Source: Clostridia bacterium (lineage in GTDB: Bacteria; Bacillota_A; Clostridia; Oscillospirales; CAG-272). Taken from it: a stretch of 6,874 bases of DNA. A program made the position numbers and the translations under genes. Of this stretch, positions 1 through 6,874 are shown one piece after another. The DNA lies in contig JAGBSQ010000232.1 in NCBI GenBank assembly GCA_017631775.1, positions 1 through 6,874 of the forward strand, read 5' to 3'. The notes below the pieces were generated by a model that worked only from the letters and a program-made list of their open reading frames with translations, made no database searches and was not told the origin of the DNA. Each line of letters begins with the position of its first letter. The first letter of the stretch is position 1.

Positions 1-3000
1 AGCCAAGCGGATTGCCGACATAACGTATGCCGCCGCGTGCGCCTTGGGGAACAAATATTTGATCTTTTTACAAGATGCAATATACCACTCGGGAACGTCA
101 TGCGCACGCATATCGGCTTCCCACTCGGGGGTCAGTCCCTTACCCTTACGAACCGCCTCCATAATTTTGAACGCAGTGGCGTTTTCAAGTCCGTAACGGA
201 TCATATCAAGCATAATACCGTCACGCGTACCGATAACGCGGGAAATATCACAAATTCCTTCTTTGATGAGGTCTTGCGCGTTGCCAAGCCACACGTTTGT
301 ACCGTGTGTCAAGCCCGAAATCTGCAAAAGGTCGGCAAAGTTGCGCGGTTTTGCATCAATGAGAACCTGCTGAATGAAGGGGGTTCCCAATTCGGGAAGT
401 CCGTAGGTACCAATGGTACAGCCTTCAATATCCTCGGGGGAAATGCCAAGAGGTCTTGTAGATTCAAAGAGCTCATAAGCCGAACGGTCGTTCATGGGAA
501 CGTCGAGAACGGACGTATCGGTAAAGCGTTCGAGGTACTTATACTTGGTAGGAATATCGTGTCCAAGCTCGTCAAGCTTGAGAATGGTATCGTGCAAGTA
601 AGAGAATGCAAAGTGAGTTGTGATGATATCCGAGTTGGGGTCATCTGCCGGGTGCTGAACAGGTGTAAAATCGTAAACGTCGTATTGCGAAGGAACTACG
701 ATAATGCCACCGGGATGCTGACCTGTGGTGCGCTTTACGCCCACACAGTTTTGCACAAGACGGTTCATTTCTGCTCTCGGGAGACTAATGCCCTTCTCCT
801 CTACAAACTTTGCTACATAGCCGTATGCGGTCTTATCGGCAAGGGTGCCGAGCGTTCCCGCACGGAACACGTGTCCTTCACCGAAGAGTTCCTCGGTGTA
901 TTTATGTACGCGGCCTTGTACGTCACCCGAGAAGTTGAGGTCAATATCGGGAGATTTATCGCCGTAAAAGCCAAGGAAGGTCTCAAACATAATGTCGTGA
1001 CCGTCTGCCATATACTTGGTTCCGCACTTGGGACACATTTTGTCGGGCAGGTCAAATCCCGAACCGACAGAGCCATCGGTAAAGAACTCATTGTTTTGGC
1101 ACTTGGGGCAATAATAGTGCGGTGGCAGAGGGTTAACCTCGGAAATACCTGCCATGGTAGCGGCAAAGGAGGAACCAACCGAGCCACGCGAACCAACAAG
1201 ATAACCTTGTTCTTCGCTGTATTTTACAAGTCTTTGTGCAATGAGATACAGAACCGAAAAACCGTTTTTAACGATGGAGTCAAGCTCACGTGCAAGACGC
1301 CCCGAAACAAGTTCGGGGAGCGGGTCGCCATACATTCTCTTGGCTCTCTCCCAACACATATCTTGGAGTTCTTGCTCGGCACCTTCCATCTCGGGGGTGT
1401 AGTTGCCCTCGGGAATGGGGCGCACGGGTTCGATCATATCGGCAATGAGGTTGGTGTTGGTGACAACTACCTCATACGCCTTCTCTTCTCCAAGGTAGGA
1501 GAATTCCTCAAGCATTTCATCGGTTGTGCGCAAATAGATGCCAACGTCACGGTCAAAGTCCTTAAACTTCATACCTGCAAGGAGTATTTTGCGGTAGAGC
1601 TCGTCCTCTTCATTCAGGAAGTGCGCGTCACACGTAGCGCAAACGGGTTTGCCGTATTTTTCACCCAACTCCACAATGCTGCGGTTGAGGTTGCGCAGAC
1701 CCTCATCATCGGCAACGGTTCCCTCGGCAATCAGGAAGCGGTTGTTGCAAATGGGTTGAATTTCGAGATAATCGTAGAAGTTAACGATCTCTTCTATCTC
1801 ACTCTCGGGTCTGTTTTCGAGAATTGCACGGAAGAGCTCGCCTGCCTCGCAAGCGGAGCCGATGATAAGTCCCTCGCGGTGCTTTTCAAGCACGGTTTTG
1901 GGAATACGCGGGAAGCGGCGGTAATAATCGAGATAGCTCATGGAAATGAGCTTATAGAGATTCTTCAAGCCTGCCTTGTTCTTTACAAGAATGATTTGGT
2001 GGTAAGGCTTGAGCTTGAGAGGATCGGTCTTTTCTGCCATTTCCTGCTGCAGCATACGCCAATCGCGCAGGTCGGATTTTTCCATAATGTCAATCATACG
2101 GAAAAAGATGTGCGCAAGCATTTCGGCGTCATCGCAGGCGCGGTGATGGTTAAAGTCACCAAGATTATAGGCGTTTGCAATTGCATCGAGAGTGTGCTTG
2201 TTGAGGTCGGGATTGATGTATCTCGACAAAGCAAGCGTATCAAGATAGGGGTTTTCAAAAGGCAGCCCCGCTTCCTTGGCAAAGTGACGGATAAAGCCGA
2301 TATCAAAGTTTGCATTGTGTGCAATGAGGAGCGGCTGTGTCTCTTTGGCAGGATCGTTTCCGATAAAATCGAAAAAGGCCTTGAGTGCCTCGGGATATTT
2401 GGGCGCGCCCTTTACCATTTCATCGGTAATGCCGGTGAGCTTGACGATATCTGCAGGAATGGGAACTTCGGGATCCACAAAGGTATTAAATCTGCCAAGG
2501 ACCTCGCCGTTTTTGATCTTGACCGCGCCAATTTCGGTAATTTTGCAGTTTTGTACCGAAAGACCGGTGGTTTCAATATCGAAAACGACACATTCGGCGT
2601 GCAGATCGGGGTTATATTTGCCTGCAATGGCACCTGCGGTGTTGTTGACAAAGTAAGCCTCCATGCCATAGATGACCTTGAAATCGGTTCCCTTTGCGGC
2701 TTTTTCAACGGTAAGCATCGCATCCGGGAAGGCTTGTACGTTGCCGTGGTCGGTAATGGCGACGGCAGGCATGCCCCACTTGAGCGCCGTTTTAACGGCG
2801 GCATCGGGTGGGATCAGCGCATCCATTGTAGACATCATGGTGTGCAAATGGAGTTCTACGCGCTTCTTTTCTGCCGTATCCTTACGCTTGATTTTGGAGA
2901 TTTTTGCAATGTCGGTATAATAGAAGGTAAAATCGGGGTCGGTTTTGCCTTTTCTTGTTACGTGCTTGGCATAGCCGCGCATGGCAACGGCATCGCCGTT

Positions 3001-3966
3001 GTGGAGCATATCGCAAAGCTCGGTAGCCTCGTCGATATCCAAGGAATAAGAACGGTGCTCGATAGAAGCATTGCCGTCAAAAATGGCAAAACTAACGTCA
3101 AAACGGTCGCCTCCGCGGCTTTCTTCGCGCACAACGTCAAAGACCTCACCAATAATGATCAGGTTTTTTTGCGGCTTATCGATAGAACCGATTGGCATAG
3201 GACGAATTTCAAAAGGCTCGCCGTATACGTATTCGGGCTCGCTGATGTCAAAAACAGAGGTGCCGATGCGGCAGGTTCCCTCTCCGTATTCGGGAATTGG
3301 AACCTCACCGTAAATAGATGCGGCGCGGGGGAGCATTTCTTGCTCTTCCTCTGCCTCTGGTGCAATCGCTTCGGGTCCGCGTTGTGCCTCTTGGCGATAC
3401 TGCACCTCGGCGCGTGCGGCGTCACGGCTCATTTCTTGAATACGACTTTGCAGGGGTGCTACAAAATCATTGGGATCAAAGCCTTTTAAGGTTTGCAGTT
3501 TGACCTTTAAGGAAACGCCATAGGTATCGAACACAAGCTTCTCCATCAATTTGGGCGTTTCTGCACTCTCAATGAGGTTGATGCCCGCATTGGTAAACGG
3601 AATTTCAATATTCAAAAGACCTTCCGTGAGGCGATACTCACAGTGGTCGAAAAAGCCTTTGGCAACAATACCGCGGCGATTGGTCTCCATTAGGAGATCG
3701 GGGATTTGCGAAACATCGAAAAGCTCTGCCCTATAAATCGGGCAAATGCGCACGCTGTTGAGGTCGTACGCCACGCGAATTTCTTCCTCGATGCGATAAA
3801 GCTCTTTGCGCGGAATAACGCGCGGAAACGGCGCCAAAACTTCGATCATACGCTGTTCTTTATCAACTCTGAGAGAAATGCCTTCAGCGTCTGCCGAGAG
3901 CAAAAGCTGGGCAGACGCGTTATCGGGGGTATATCTGTTAAAGATCTCAAGCAGATTTTTACTCAT
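1..3966 (-). CDS. polC: DNA polymerase III alpha subunit, PolC type (partial, C-terminus beyond window)
   Basis: PolC is the replicative DNA polymerase of Bacillota, with a built-in proofreading exonuclease. The frame is open from the ATG to the left edge, giving 1,322 codons. In order: N-terminal domain (about 1-180); an acidic linker (about 195-212); an OB-fold domain (about 267-365); the PHP domain, starting ELHLHT (H373, H375) with ITDHGN (403-409), split by a DEDDh exonuclease (about 455-640) with D463-I-E465, HNANFD (550-555) and H608/D613 in HHRACDD; the resumed PHP; SRGSVGSS (926-933); a four-cysteine zinc site (C953, C956, C978, C981); catalytic D1007 and D1009 in PDIDLNFSG; D1132 in LKLD; and FPKAHAAAYV near the edge. 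By memory of the Bacillus protein (1,437 residues), about 150 residues, the helix-hairpin-helix region and the clamp-binding tail, are missing. No frameshift or lost catalytic residue is seen. It is translated last in the visible operon. Confidence 0.98.
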   Translation of the reverse strand, partial: MSKNLLEIFNRYTPDNASAQLLLSADAEGISLRVDKEQRMIEVLAPFPRVIPRKELYRIEEEIRVAYDLNSVRICPIYRAELFDVSQIPDLLMETNRRGIVAKGFFDHCEYRLTEGLLNIEIPFTNAGINLIESAETPKLMEKLVFDTYGVSLKVKLQTLKGFDPNDFVAPLQSRIQEMSRDAARAEVQYRQEAQRGPEAIAPEAEEEQEMLPRAASIYGEVPIPEYGEGTCRIGTSVFDISEPEYVYGEPFEIRPMPIGSIDKPQKNLIIIGEVFDVVREESRGGDRFDVSFAIFDGNASIEHRSYSLDIDEATELCDMLHNGDAVAMRGYAKHVTRKGKTDPDFTFYYTDIAKISKIKRKDTAEKKRVELHLHTMMSTMDALIPPDAAVKTALKWGMPAVAITDHGNVQAFPDAMLTVEKAAKGTDFKVIYGMEAYFVNNTAGAIAGKYNPDLHAECVVFDIETTGLSVQNCKITEIGAVKIKNGEVLGRFNTFVDPEVPIPADIVKLTGITDEMVKGAPKYPEALKAFFDFIGNDPAKETQPLLIAHNANFDIGFIRHFAKEAGLPFENPYLDTLALSRYINPDLNKHTLDAIANAYNLGDFNHHRACDDAEMLAHIFFRMIDIMEKSDLRDWRMLQQEMAEKTDPLKLKPYHQIILVKNKAGLKNLYKLISMSYLDYYRRFPRIPKTVLEKHREGLIIGSACEAGELFRAILENRPESEIEEIVNFYDYLEIQPICNNRFLIAEGTVADDEGLRNLNRSIVELGEKYGKPVCATCDAHFLNEEDELYRKILLAGMKFKDFDRDVGIYLRTTDEMLEEFSYLGEEKAYEVVVTNTNLIADMIEPVRPIPEGNYTPEMEGAEQELQDMCWERAKRMYGDPLPELVSGRLARELDSIVKNGFSVLYLIAQRLVKYSEEQGYLVGSRGSVGSSFAATMAGISEVNPLPPHYYCPKCQNNEFFTDGSVGSGFDLPDKMCPKCGTKYMADGHDIMFETFLGFYGDKSPDIDLNFSGDVQGRVHKYTEELFGEGHVFRAGTLGTLADKTAYGYVAKFVEEKGISLPRAEMNRLVQNCVGVKRTTGQHPGGIIVVPSQYDVYDFTPVQHPADDPNSDIITTHFAFSYLHDTILKLDELGHDIPTKYKYLERFTDTSVLDVPMNDRSAYELFESTRPLGISPEDIEGCTIGTYGLPELGTPFIQQVLIDAKPRNFADLLQISGLTHGTNVWLGNAQDLIKEGICDISRVIGTRDGIMLDMIRYGLENATAFKIMEAVRKGKGLTPEWEADMRAHDVPEWYIASCKKIKYLFPKAHAAAYVMSAIRLA
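3959..3966 (-). other. ispG/polC 8-bp overlap (ATGAGTAA)
   Basis: The polC start codon ATG (3966-3964) lies inside the final codons of ispG, and the ispG stop TAA is at 3961-3959. The two frames share eight bases. This continues the tight packing seen at the rseP/ispG junction and suggests that polC translation is at least partly coupled to ispG. No terminator can fit between the genes. Confidence 0.9.
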
Positions 3967-5056
3967 AGCGTTTACTTTCCTTTATTGCACGTACTTCGCG
4001 CAAAAGTCTTTCTACAATATCCCTCTCGGGAATTTTTTCTACAGTTTCACCGCGGCGGAACAATACTGCCTCGCCCTTGCCGCCTGCAATGCCGATATCA
4101 GCCTCGCGTGCTTCACCGGGGCCGTTGACGGCACAACCCATTAAAGCGACTTTAACGGGAACGCGGTCAAGTCCCTCTGCCACAGCAGCCGCCTCAAAGC
4201 GTTTGACAAGCGGAATGAGGTCGATCTCGGTGCGCGCACAGGTTGGGCAGCTGACAATATCCAAGCCGCTCTGCCCTTCTATCTCTAAGGCTTGCAAGAT
4301 CTTGCGCGCCGCTCCGATCTCCTCAATGGGATTATCGGTCAAAGAAACACGGATCGTGTCACCGATGCCGTCGCAAAGGAGCGCGCCAATGCCTGCGGTA
4401 CTTTTAAGAAGGCCGCGCTCGCCGCCGCCTGCCTCGGTAACGCCAAGATGTAAGGGATAGTCGCACTTATCCGCCAGCAGACGGTTTGCATCGATCATAT
4501 CCTTAACGTTGGAAGCCTTGATGGAGATAACGGTATCGTAAAAGCCGAATTTTTCGAGCAAGGCAATGTGATACAAGGCACTTTCGCAAAGTGCTTCCGG
4601 CGTGGGAGAACCGTATTTTTTGAGAATGTGTTTTTCAAGCGAGCCTGCATTCACGCCCACGCGAATGGGAATGCGCTTTTCTCTGCAAGCATCGCAAACC
4701 GCCTTAATGCGATCTTCATCACCGATATTCCCGGGATTGATGCGGATCTTATCAAAGCCAAGCTCGGCACAACGAAGTGCTATGCGGTAGTCGAAATGAA
4801 TATCGGCTACGATGGGCATTTTGATGCCGGCCTCTTTGAGCTTCCATACGGTGTATGCCGCCTCCTCGGTAGGGACCGCTAAGCGCACGATGTCACATCC
4901 TGCGCGCTCAAGAGCGCGCACTTGATAAAGGGTGCTTTCGGCATCCGTTGTAGGCGTGTTTGTCATGGATTGGATGGCAATGGGGGCTCTGGCACCTATG
5001 CGACAGTTCCCCACTGCAATGCTTCTTGTTTTTCGTCTGATATCGTTATATTTCAT
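3959..5056 (-). CDS. ispG: 4-hydroxy-3-methylbut-2-en-1-yl diphosphate synthase (GcpE/IspG), [4Fe-4S] enzyme
   Basis: IspG reductively opens 2-C-methyl-D-erythritol 2,4-cyclodiphosphate to HMBPP in the cytosol, near the end of the MEP pathway, using flavodoxin or ferredoxin electrons and a [4Fe-4S] cluster. The 365-residue protein has the compact bacterial two-domain form. The N-terminal TIM-barrel (about 1-260) contains QSMTNTPTTD, VADIHFDYRIAL, KIRINPGNIGD, RVGVNAGSLE, SIKASNV and LGVTEAGGGERG. The C-terminal ferredoxin-like domain supplies the cluster ligands C270 and C273 (SCPTCART), C308 and E315 (GCAVNGPGE). All four expected ligands are present, so the enzyme should be active. The length matches the usual 350-370 residues. 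The start is the ATG overlapping the rseP stop, and the end overlaps the polC start by 8 bp. It shares a pathway with the upstream dxr, leaving the middle steps to be encoded elsewhere. Identification is very secure. Confidence 0.98.
   Translation of the reverse strand: MKYNDIRRKTRSIAVGNCRIGARAPIAIQSMTNTPTTDAESTLYQVRALERAGCDIVRLAVPTEEAAYTVWKLKEAGIKMPIVADIHFDYRIALRCAELGFDKIRINPGNIGDEDRIKAVCDACREKRIPIRVGVNAGSLEKHILKKYGSPTPEALCESALYHIALLEKFGFYDTVISIKASNVKDMIDANRLLADKCDYPLHLGVTEAGGGERGLLKSTAGIGALLCDGIGDTIRVSLTDNPIEEIGAARKILQALEIEGQSGLDIVSCPTCARTEIDLIPLVKRFEAAAVAEGLDRVPVKVALMGCAVNGPGEAREADIGIAGGKGEAVLFRRGETVEKIPERDIVERLLREVRAIKESKRYE
3975..3983 (-). promoter_or_regulatory. Probable Shine-Dalgarno of polC (AAAGGAAAG)
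   Basis: Minus-strand AAAGGAAAG lies inside the last codons of ispG, with its AAGGA core eleven bases ahead of the polC ATG. The spacing is a little long but the purine-rich match is clear, and it supports the ATG at 3966 as the polC start. Confidence 0.65.
4901..4920. repeat. Perfect inverted repeat inside ispG (9-bp arms, 2-nt spacer)
   Basis: The arms TGCGCGCTC and GAGCGCGCA are exact reverse complements separated by AA. In the ispG message this reads as an 8-bp GC-rich stem closed by a CUUG tetraloop, a loop type known for high stability. It lies about 136 bases after the ispG start and encodes residues 46-52 (VRALERA). It is not followed by a U-run, so it is not an intrinsic terminator. 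A chance product of alternating Arg/Ala codons is possible. Confidence 0.6.
5053..5056 (-). other. rseP/ispG 4-bp stop-start overlap (ATGA)
   Basis: The TGA stop of rseP (5055-5053) and the ATG of ispG (5056-5054) share the bases ATGA. The best Shine-Dalgarno-like match for ispG is AAGGA at 5073-5069, twelve bases from the ATG, which is longer than optimal. Together these suggest that ribosomes finishing rseP re-initiate on ispG, coupling the two proteins. The overlap is seen directly; coupling is inferred. Confidence 0.85.
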
Positions 5057-6438
5057 AGTGCGATAATATCCTTAATGGCAACCAGCACAGCCAGAGCAAG
5101 CATAAGCACAAGACCAACAAAGTTGATAATGCCTTCAAGCTCTCGCTTCATAGGCTTGCGGCGCACAACTTCGATCAAATAAATAAAAATGTGACCGCCA
5201 TCGAGCGCGGGAATGGGCAACAAATTCATAACACCGAGGTTGATGGAAATGATGACCACCAAATTGAGCAGCGGAACAAAGCCGTAAGCTGCCGCCTGCC
5301 CTACTACCTTGGTAATGCCTACGGGACCCGAAACAGCCTCAACTCCAAATCTGCCCGAAAAGAGGCCGAAGAGCGAGTCATAAACCATTTTAACAGTGGA
5401 AACCGAACGGAACCAAGTGTGTTTGATTACGGTAAAGAAACCAAACTCCGCTTCGCGATAAATCAAAAAGTCCATGTTTCCGAGTACCGCACCCTCACTC
5501 ATGTAGGAAGGCACGATAACATCTTTTAAAACAACCTTTTCACCGTTGCGAAGAACGGTAAAGGTCATGGGCTTGTAGCCTTGGTTTGCAATTTCATAGT
5601 TGAGTTCATCATACGTGTGAACACGGGTAGAATTGACCTTGATAACCTCGTCGTTGATTTGCAAGCCGCAGTTTTCACTCAAAGATCCTGTAAAAAGTGT
5701 GAGCTCCGCATCGCCAAGGGTTACGGGAATGTCAAACATTTCATATTCGGTTCCTTCGGCATTGAGGCGTTGCACGGTAACGGTAATGCTCTCGCCGTTT
5801 GCCTCTTTTACAAGGCGCTCAAACTCTGCATAGGAAAGGATGCGCTTGCCGTTAACAGCGTAAATGTGATCATTGGGTTCAAAGCCAAGCTGCGCCTCGG
5901 TTGCGGTATATTGAACGTGAAAACCTGCAACCACGTTGCTGCCCGCGGAGTTATGTCCGCCCACCAAAACGATGACGAGCATTAAAAGAATGCCGAGAAT
6001 GATATTCATTGCAGGTCCTGCGATGGAAATGAGAATGCGCTTCCAAACGCTTTGGTTGCAGTATGCTTGTTTTGCAAGGTCGGGGGTGAGTTCCTGCCAA
6101 TCGGTATTTACGTCTGTAACATTATCGCTCGTATCGTTTGAAATAGGAATCTCGCGGAACATGGTAGATGAGTCTTTTCCCTCTCCATTGTCGCCCTGCA
6201 CGACCTCCATACCGTTCTCGCCAAGCATGTTGACAAAGCCGCCAATGGGAAAAGCGCGCAAAGCATAAACGGTGCCGTGCTTTTTGCCTTTCCATGAGAA
6301 AAGTTTGGGGCCCATGCCAATGGCAAACTCCAAAATTTTAACGCCGCACAAGCGTGCAACAATAAAATGTCCGAGCTCGTGAATGAAAATCAAAAGTCCA
6401 AAAATAAGAATTGCGAAAAGAATATACAACGGGTTCAA
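5053..6438 (-). CDS. rseP: RseP/RasP-family site-2 intramembrane zinc metalloprotease, two PDZ domains
   Basis: This 461-residue membrane protein belongs to the site-2 protease family (M50B), which cuts transmembrane segments of anti-sigma factors and leftover signal peptides. Visible parts in order: TM1 (about 4-26) carrying HELGH with zinc ligands H20 and H24 and catalytic E21; a GMGPKLFS stretch (41-48) and FPIGGFVNMLGE (63-74), the membrane-associated loop; a polar stretch (about 75-130); TM2 (about 135-160) starting RILISIAGPAMN; a first PDZ (about 170-240) and a second PDZ (about 245-310); TM3 (about 388-408) running into PIPALDGGH, whose D413 is the third zinc ligand; and TM4 (about 436-458). 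The start is TTG, read as Met, fixed by a strong Shine-Dalgarno. The last four bases overlap ispG. E. coli RseP is about 450 residues with two PDZ domains, whereas the Bacillus homologue is usually described with one. The polar stretch is longer than usual. Its substrate cannot be told from the sequence. Confidence 0.96.
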   Translation of the reverse strand: MNPLYILFAILIFGLLIFIHELGHFIVARLCGVKILEFAIGMGPKLFSWKGKKHGTVYALRAFPIGGFVNMLGENGMEVVQGDNGEGKDSSTMFREIPISNDTSDNVTDVNTDWQELTPDLAKQAYCNQSVWKRILISIAGPAMNIILGILLMLVIVLVGGHNSAGSNVVAGFHVQYTATEAQLGFEPNDHIYAVNGKRILSYAEFERLVKEANGESITVTVQRLNAEGTEYEMFDIPVTLGDAELTLFTGSLSENCGLQINDEVIKVNSTRVHTYDELNYEIANQGYKPMTFTVLRNGEKVVLKDVIVPSYMSEGAVLGNMDFLIYREAEFGFFTVIKHTWFRSVSTVKMVYDSLFGLFSGRFGVEAVSGPVGITKVVGQAAAYGFVPLLNLVVIISINLGVMNLLPIPALDGGHIFIYLIEVVRRKPMKRELEGIINFVGLVLMLALAVLVAIKDIIAL

Positions 6439-6444
6439 TTAGGG

Positions 6445-6451
6445 TTCCTCC
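6445..6451 (-). promoter_or_regulatory. Shine-Dalgarno of rseP (GGAGGAA)
   Basis: On the minus strand the sequence GGAGGAA is followed by CCCTAA and then the TTG start of rseP. Eight bases separate GGAGG from the start codon, which is near-ideal spacing. The site fills most of the 25-bp gap between the dxr stop and rseP, and it decides the start: no ATG lies in frame until codon 42, beyond the catalytic HExxH motif. No promoter is visible in the gap, so rseP is presumably transcribed through from dxr. Confidence 0.9.
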
Positions 6452-6463
6452 AAAAATTAGAGA

Positions 6464-6874
6464 TTAACTTCTCTTTTCCAAAAATTCGTTTGCCAAGGAG
6501 CGCGCAGCGCCGTCAAAGGCAAAGATATCGTCTACCGACCAAATGCGACTTGCATCCGAAAGAGCCTCAAAGGTTTCAGTTACAACGTCAAAAATGCCGG
6601 TAAAGCTGAGTTTTTTATTCAAAAATGCCGCTACTGCAACCTCATTTGCCGCATTGAGCACCGCAGGATATGCGCCGCCGCGCTTGATGGCTTCTTTTGC
6701 GAGAGTCAACAGCGAAAAGGTATCGGTATCGGGTTTTGCAAAAGTCATGGATCCAAGCTTGGTAAAATCCAAGGGCTCAATAACGGCTTCGGTGCGCGTG
6801 GGATGTGTCAGCGCATACTGCACACAGTGGCGCATATCCGGCACTGACATTTGCGCAATGATACTGTTATCAAT
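6464..6874 (-). CDS. dxr: 1-deoxy-D-xylulose 5-phosphate reductoisomerase, C-terminal part (partial at 5' end)
   Basis: Dxr (IspC) converts 1-deoxy-D-xylulose 5-phosphate to 2-C-methyl-D-erythritol 4-phosphate with NADPH and a divalent metal, the committing step of the cytosolic MEP isoprenoid pathway. The frame is open to the right edge and 136 residues are visible before a TAA stop at 6466-6464. They match the end of the family: a start resembling the DGS(V/I)-AQ stretch, then PDMRHCVQYAL, EPLDFTKLGSMTF, and the very conserved LNAANEVAVAAFL, followed by the C-terminal helical domain with a VDDIFAFDGAAR-like segment. Family members are about 380-400 residues, so some 250 residues lie outside the window, including the NADPH-binding domain and the metal- and substrate-binding residues; catalytic competence cannot be judged here. 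It is the most upstream gene seen and ends 25 bp before rseP. Identification is based on recognised family motifs. Confidence 0.96.
   Translation of the reverse strand: MDNSIIAQMSVPDMRHCVQYALTHPTRTEAVIEPLDFTKLGSMTFAKPDTDTFSLLTLAKEAIKRGGAYPAVLNAANEVAVAAFLNKKLSFTGIFDVVTETFEALSDASRIWSVDDIFAFDGAARSLANEFLEKRS

Noticed and set aside
2785..2800. Inverted repeat with 7-bp arms CGCCGTT/AACGGCG and a TT spacer in polC
   Set aside because: It falls within the PHP coding region (AAVKTA) and its 2-nt spacer would open the stem top in RNA; nothing links it to regulation.
37..3489. A plus-strand 1,150-residue open frame with a GTG start
   Set aside because: It lies exactly opposite polC, whose frame is intact and matches a well-known family with all catalytic motifs. 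The antisense protein has no recognisable domain, and the frame is also open upstream to the window edge, so its start is arbitrary. The long openness follows from missing TTA, CTA and TCA codons in polC.
4578..4594. Inverted repeat with 7-bp arms GCACTTT/AAAGTGC and a 3-nt spacer in ispG
   Set aside because: It is short, AT-containing and fully inside coding sequence (EALCESA); one such repeat is expected by chance in several kilobases, and no U-run follows.
4568..4882. Plus-strand open frame opposite ispG
   Set aside because: It is in antisense register with ispG codons and has no recognisable domain.
5191..5985. Plus-strand open frames opposite rseP (5191-5529 and 5581-5985)
   Set aside because: They are in exact antisense codon register with rseP, the same shadow effect as opposite polC, and show no family motif.
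6439..6463. Possible promoter or terminator in the dxr-rseP gap
   Set aside because: Only 25 bases are available, mostly taken by the ribosome binding site; no hairpin with a U-run and no -35/-10 pair is visible.

Overview
The window is one uninterrupted housekeeping operon read entirely from the minus strand, so transcription runs from the right edge towards position 1. In transcription order it holds the end of dxr (6874-6464, entering from outside), rseP (6438-5053), ispG (5056-3959) and most of polC (3966-1, leaving the window before its stop). Nothing on the plus strand is supported as a gene. No RNA gene, mobile element, CRISPR array, promoter or terminator was found, and the only non-coding stretch is the 25 bases between dxr and rseP.

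The host is most likely a Bacillota member of the class Clostridia. PolC-type polymerase with split PHP and inserted exonuclease, the MEP isoprenoid genes, strong GGAGG-type ribosome binding and the order dxr-rseP-ispG-polC all fit that group. Details of PolC, such as the HDIPTKYK stretch after the catalytic LKLD, resemble Oscillospirales/Ruminococcaceae-like sequences from memory; this is a weak inference. GC content looks close to 50% by eye, with G/C- or T-ending codons favoured.

The genes are tightly packed. rseP starts with TTG behind a near-perfect Shine-Dalgarno, ispG overlaps rseP by 4 bp (ATGA), and polC overlaps ispG by 8 bp, so translation is probably coupled along the message. dxr and ispG encode the committing step and the penultimate-stage iron-sulfur step of the MEP isoprenoid pathway. 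RseP is an intramembrane metalloprotease, and PolC is the replicative polymerase. The grouping is a known, conserved arrangement in this phylum and not a new system.

The points worth a second look are modest: a long polar insertion and two PDZ domains in RseP, a perfect inverted repeat with a CUUG loop inside ispG, and a stop-free antisense frame of more than 1,150 codons opposite polC. The last is explained by near-total avoidance of TTA, CTA and TCA codons in polC.
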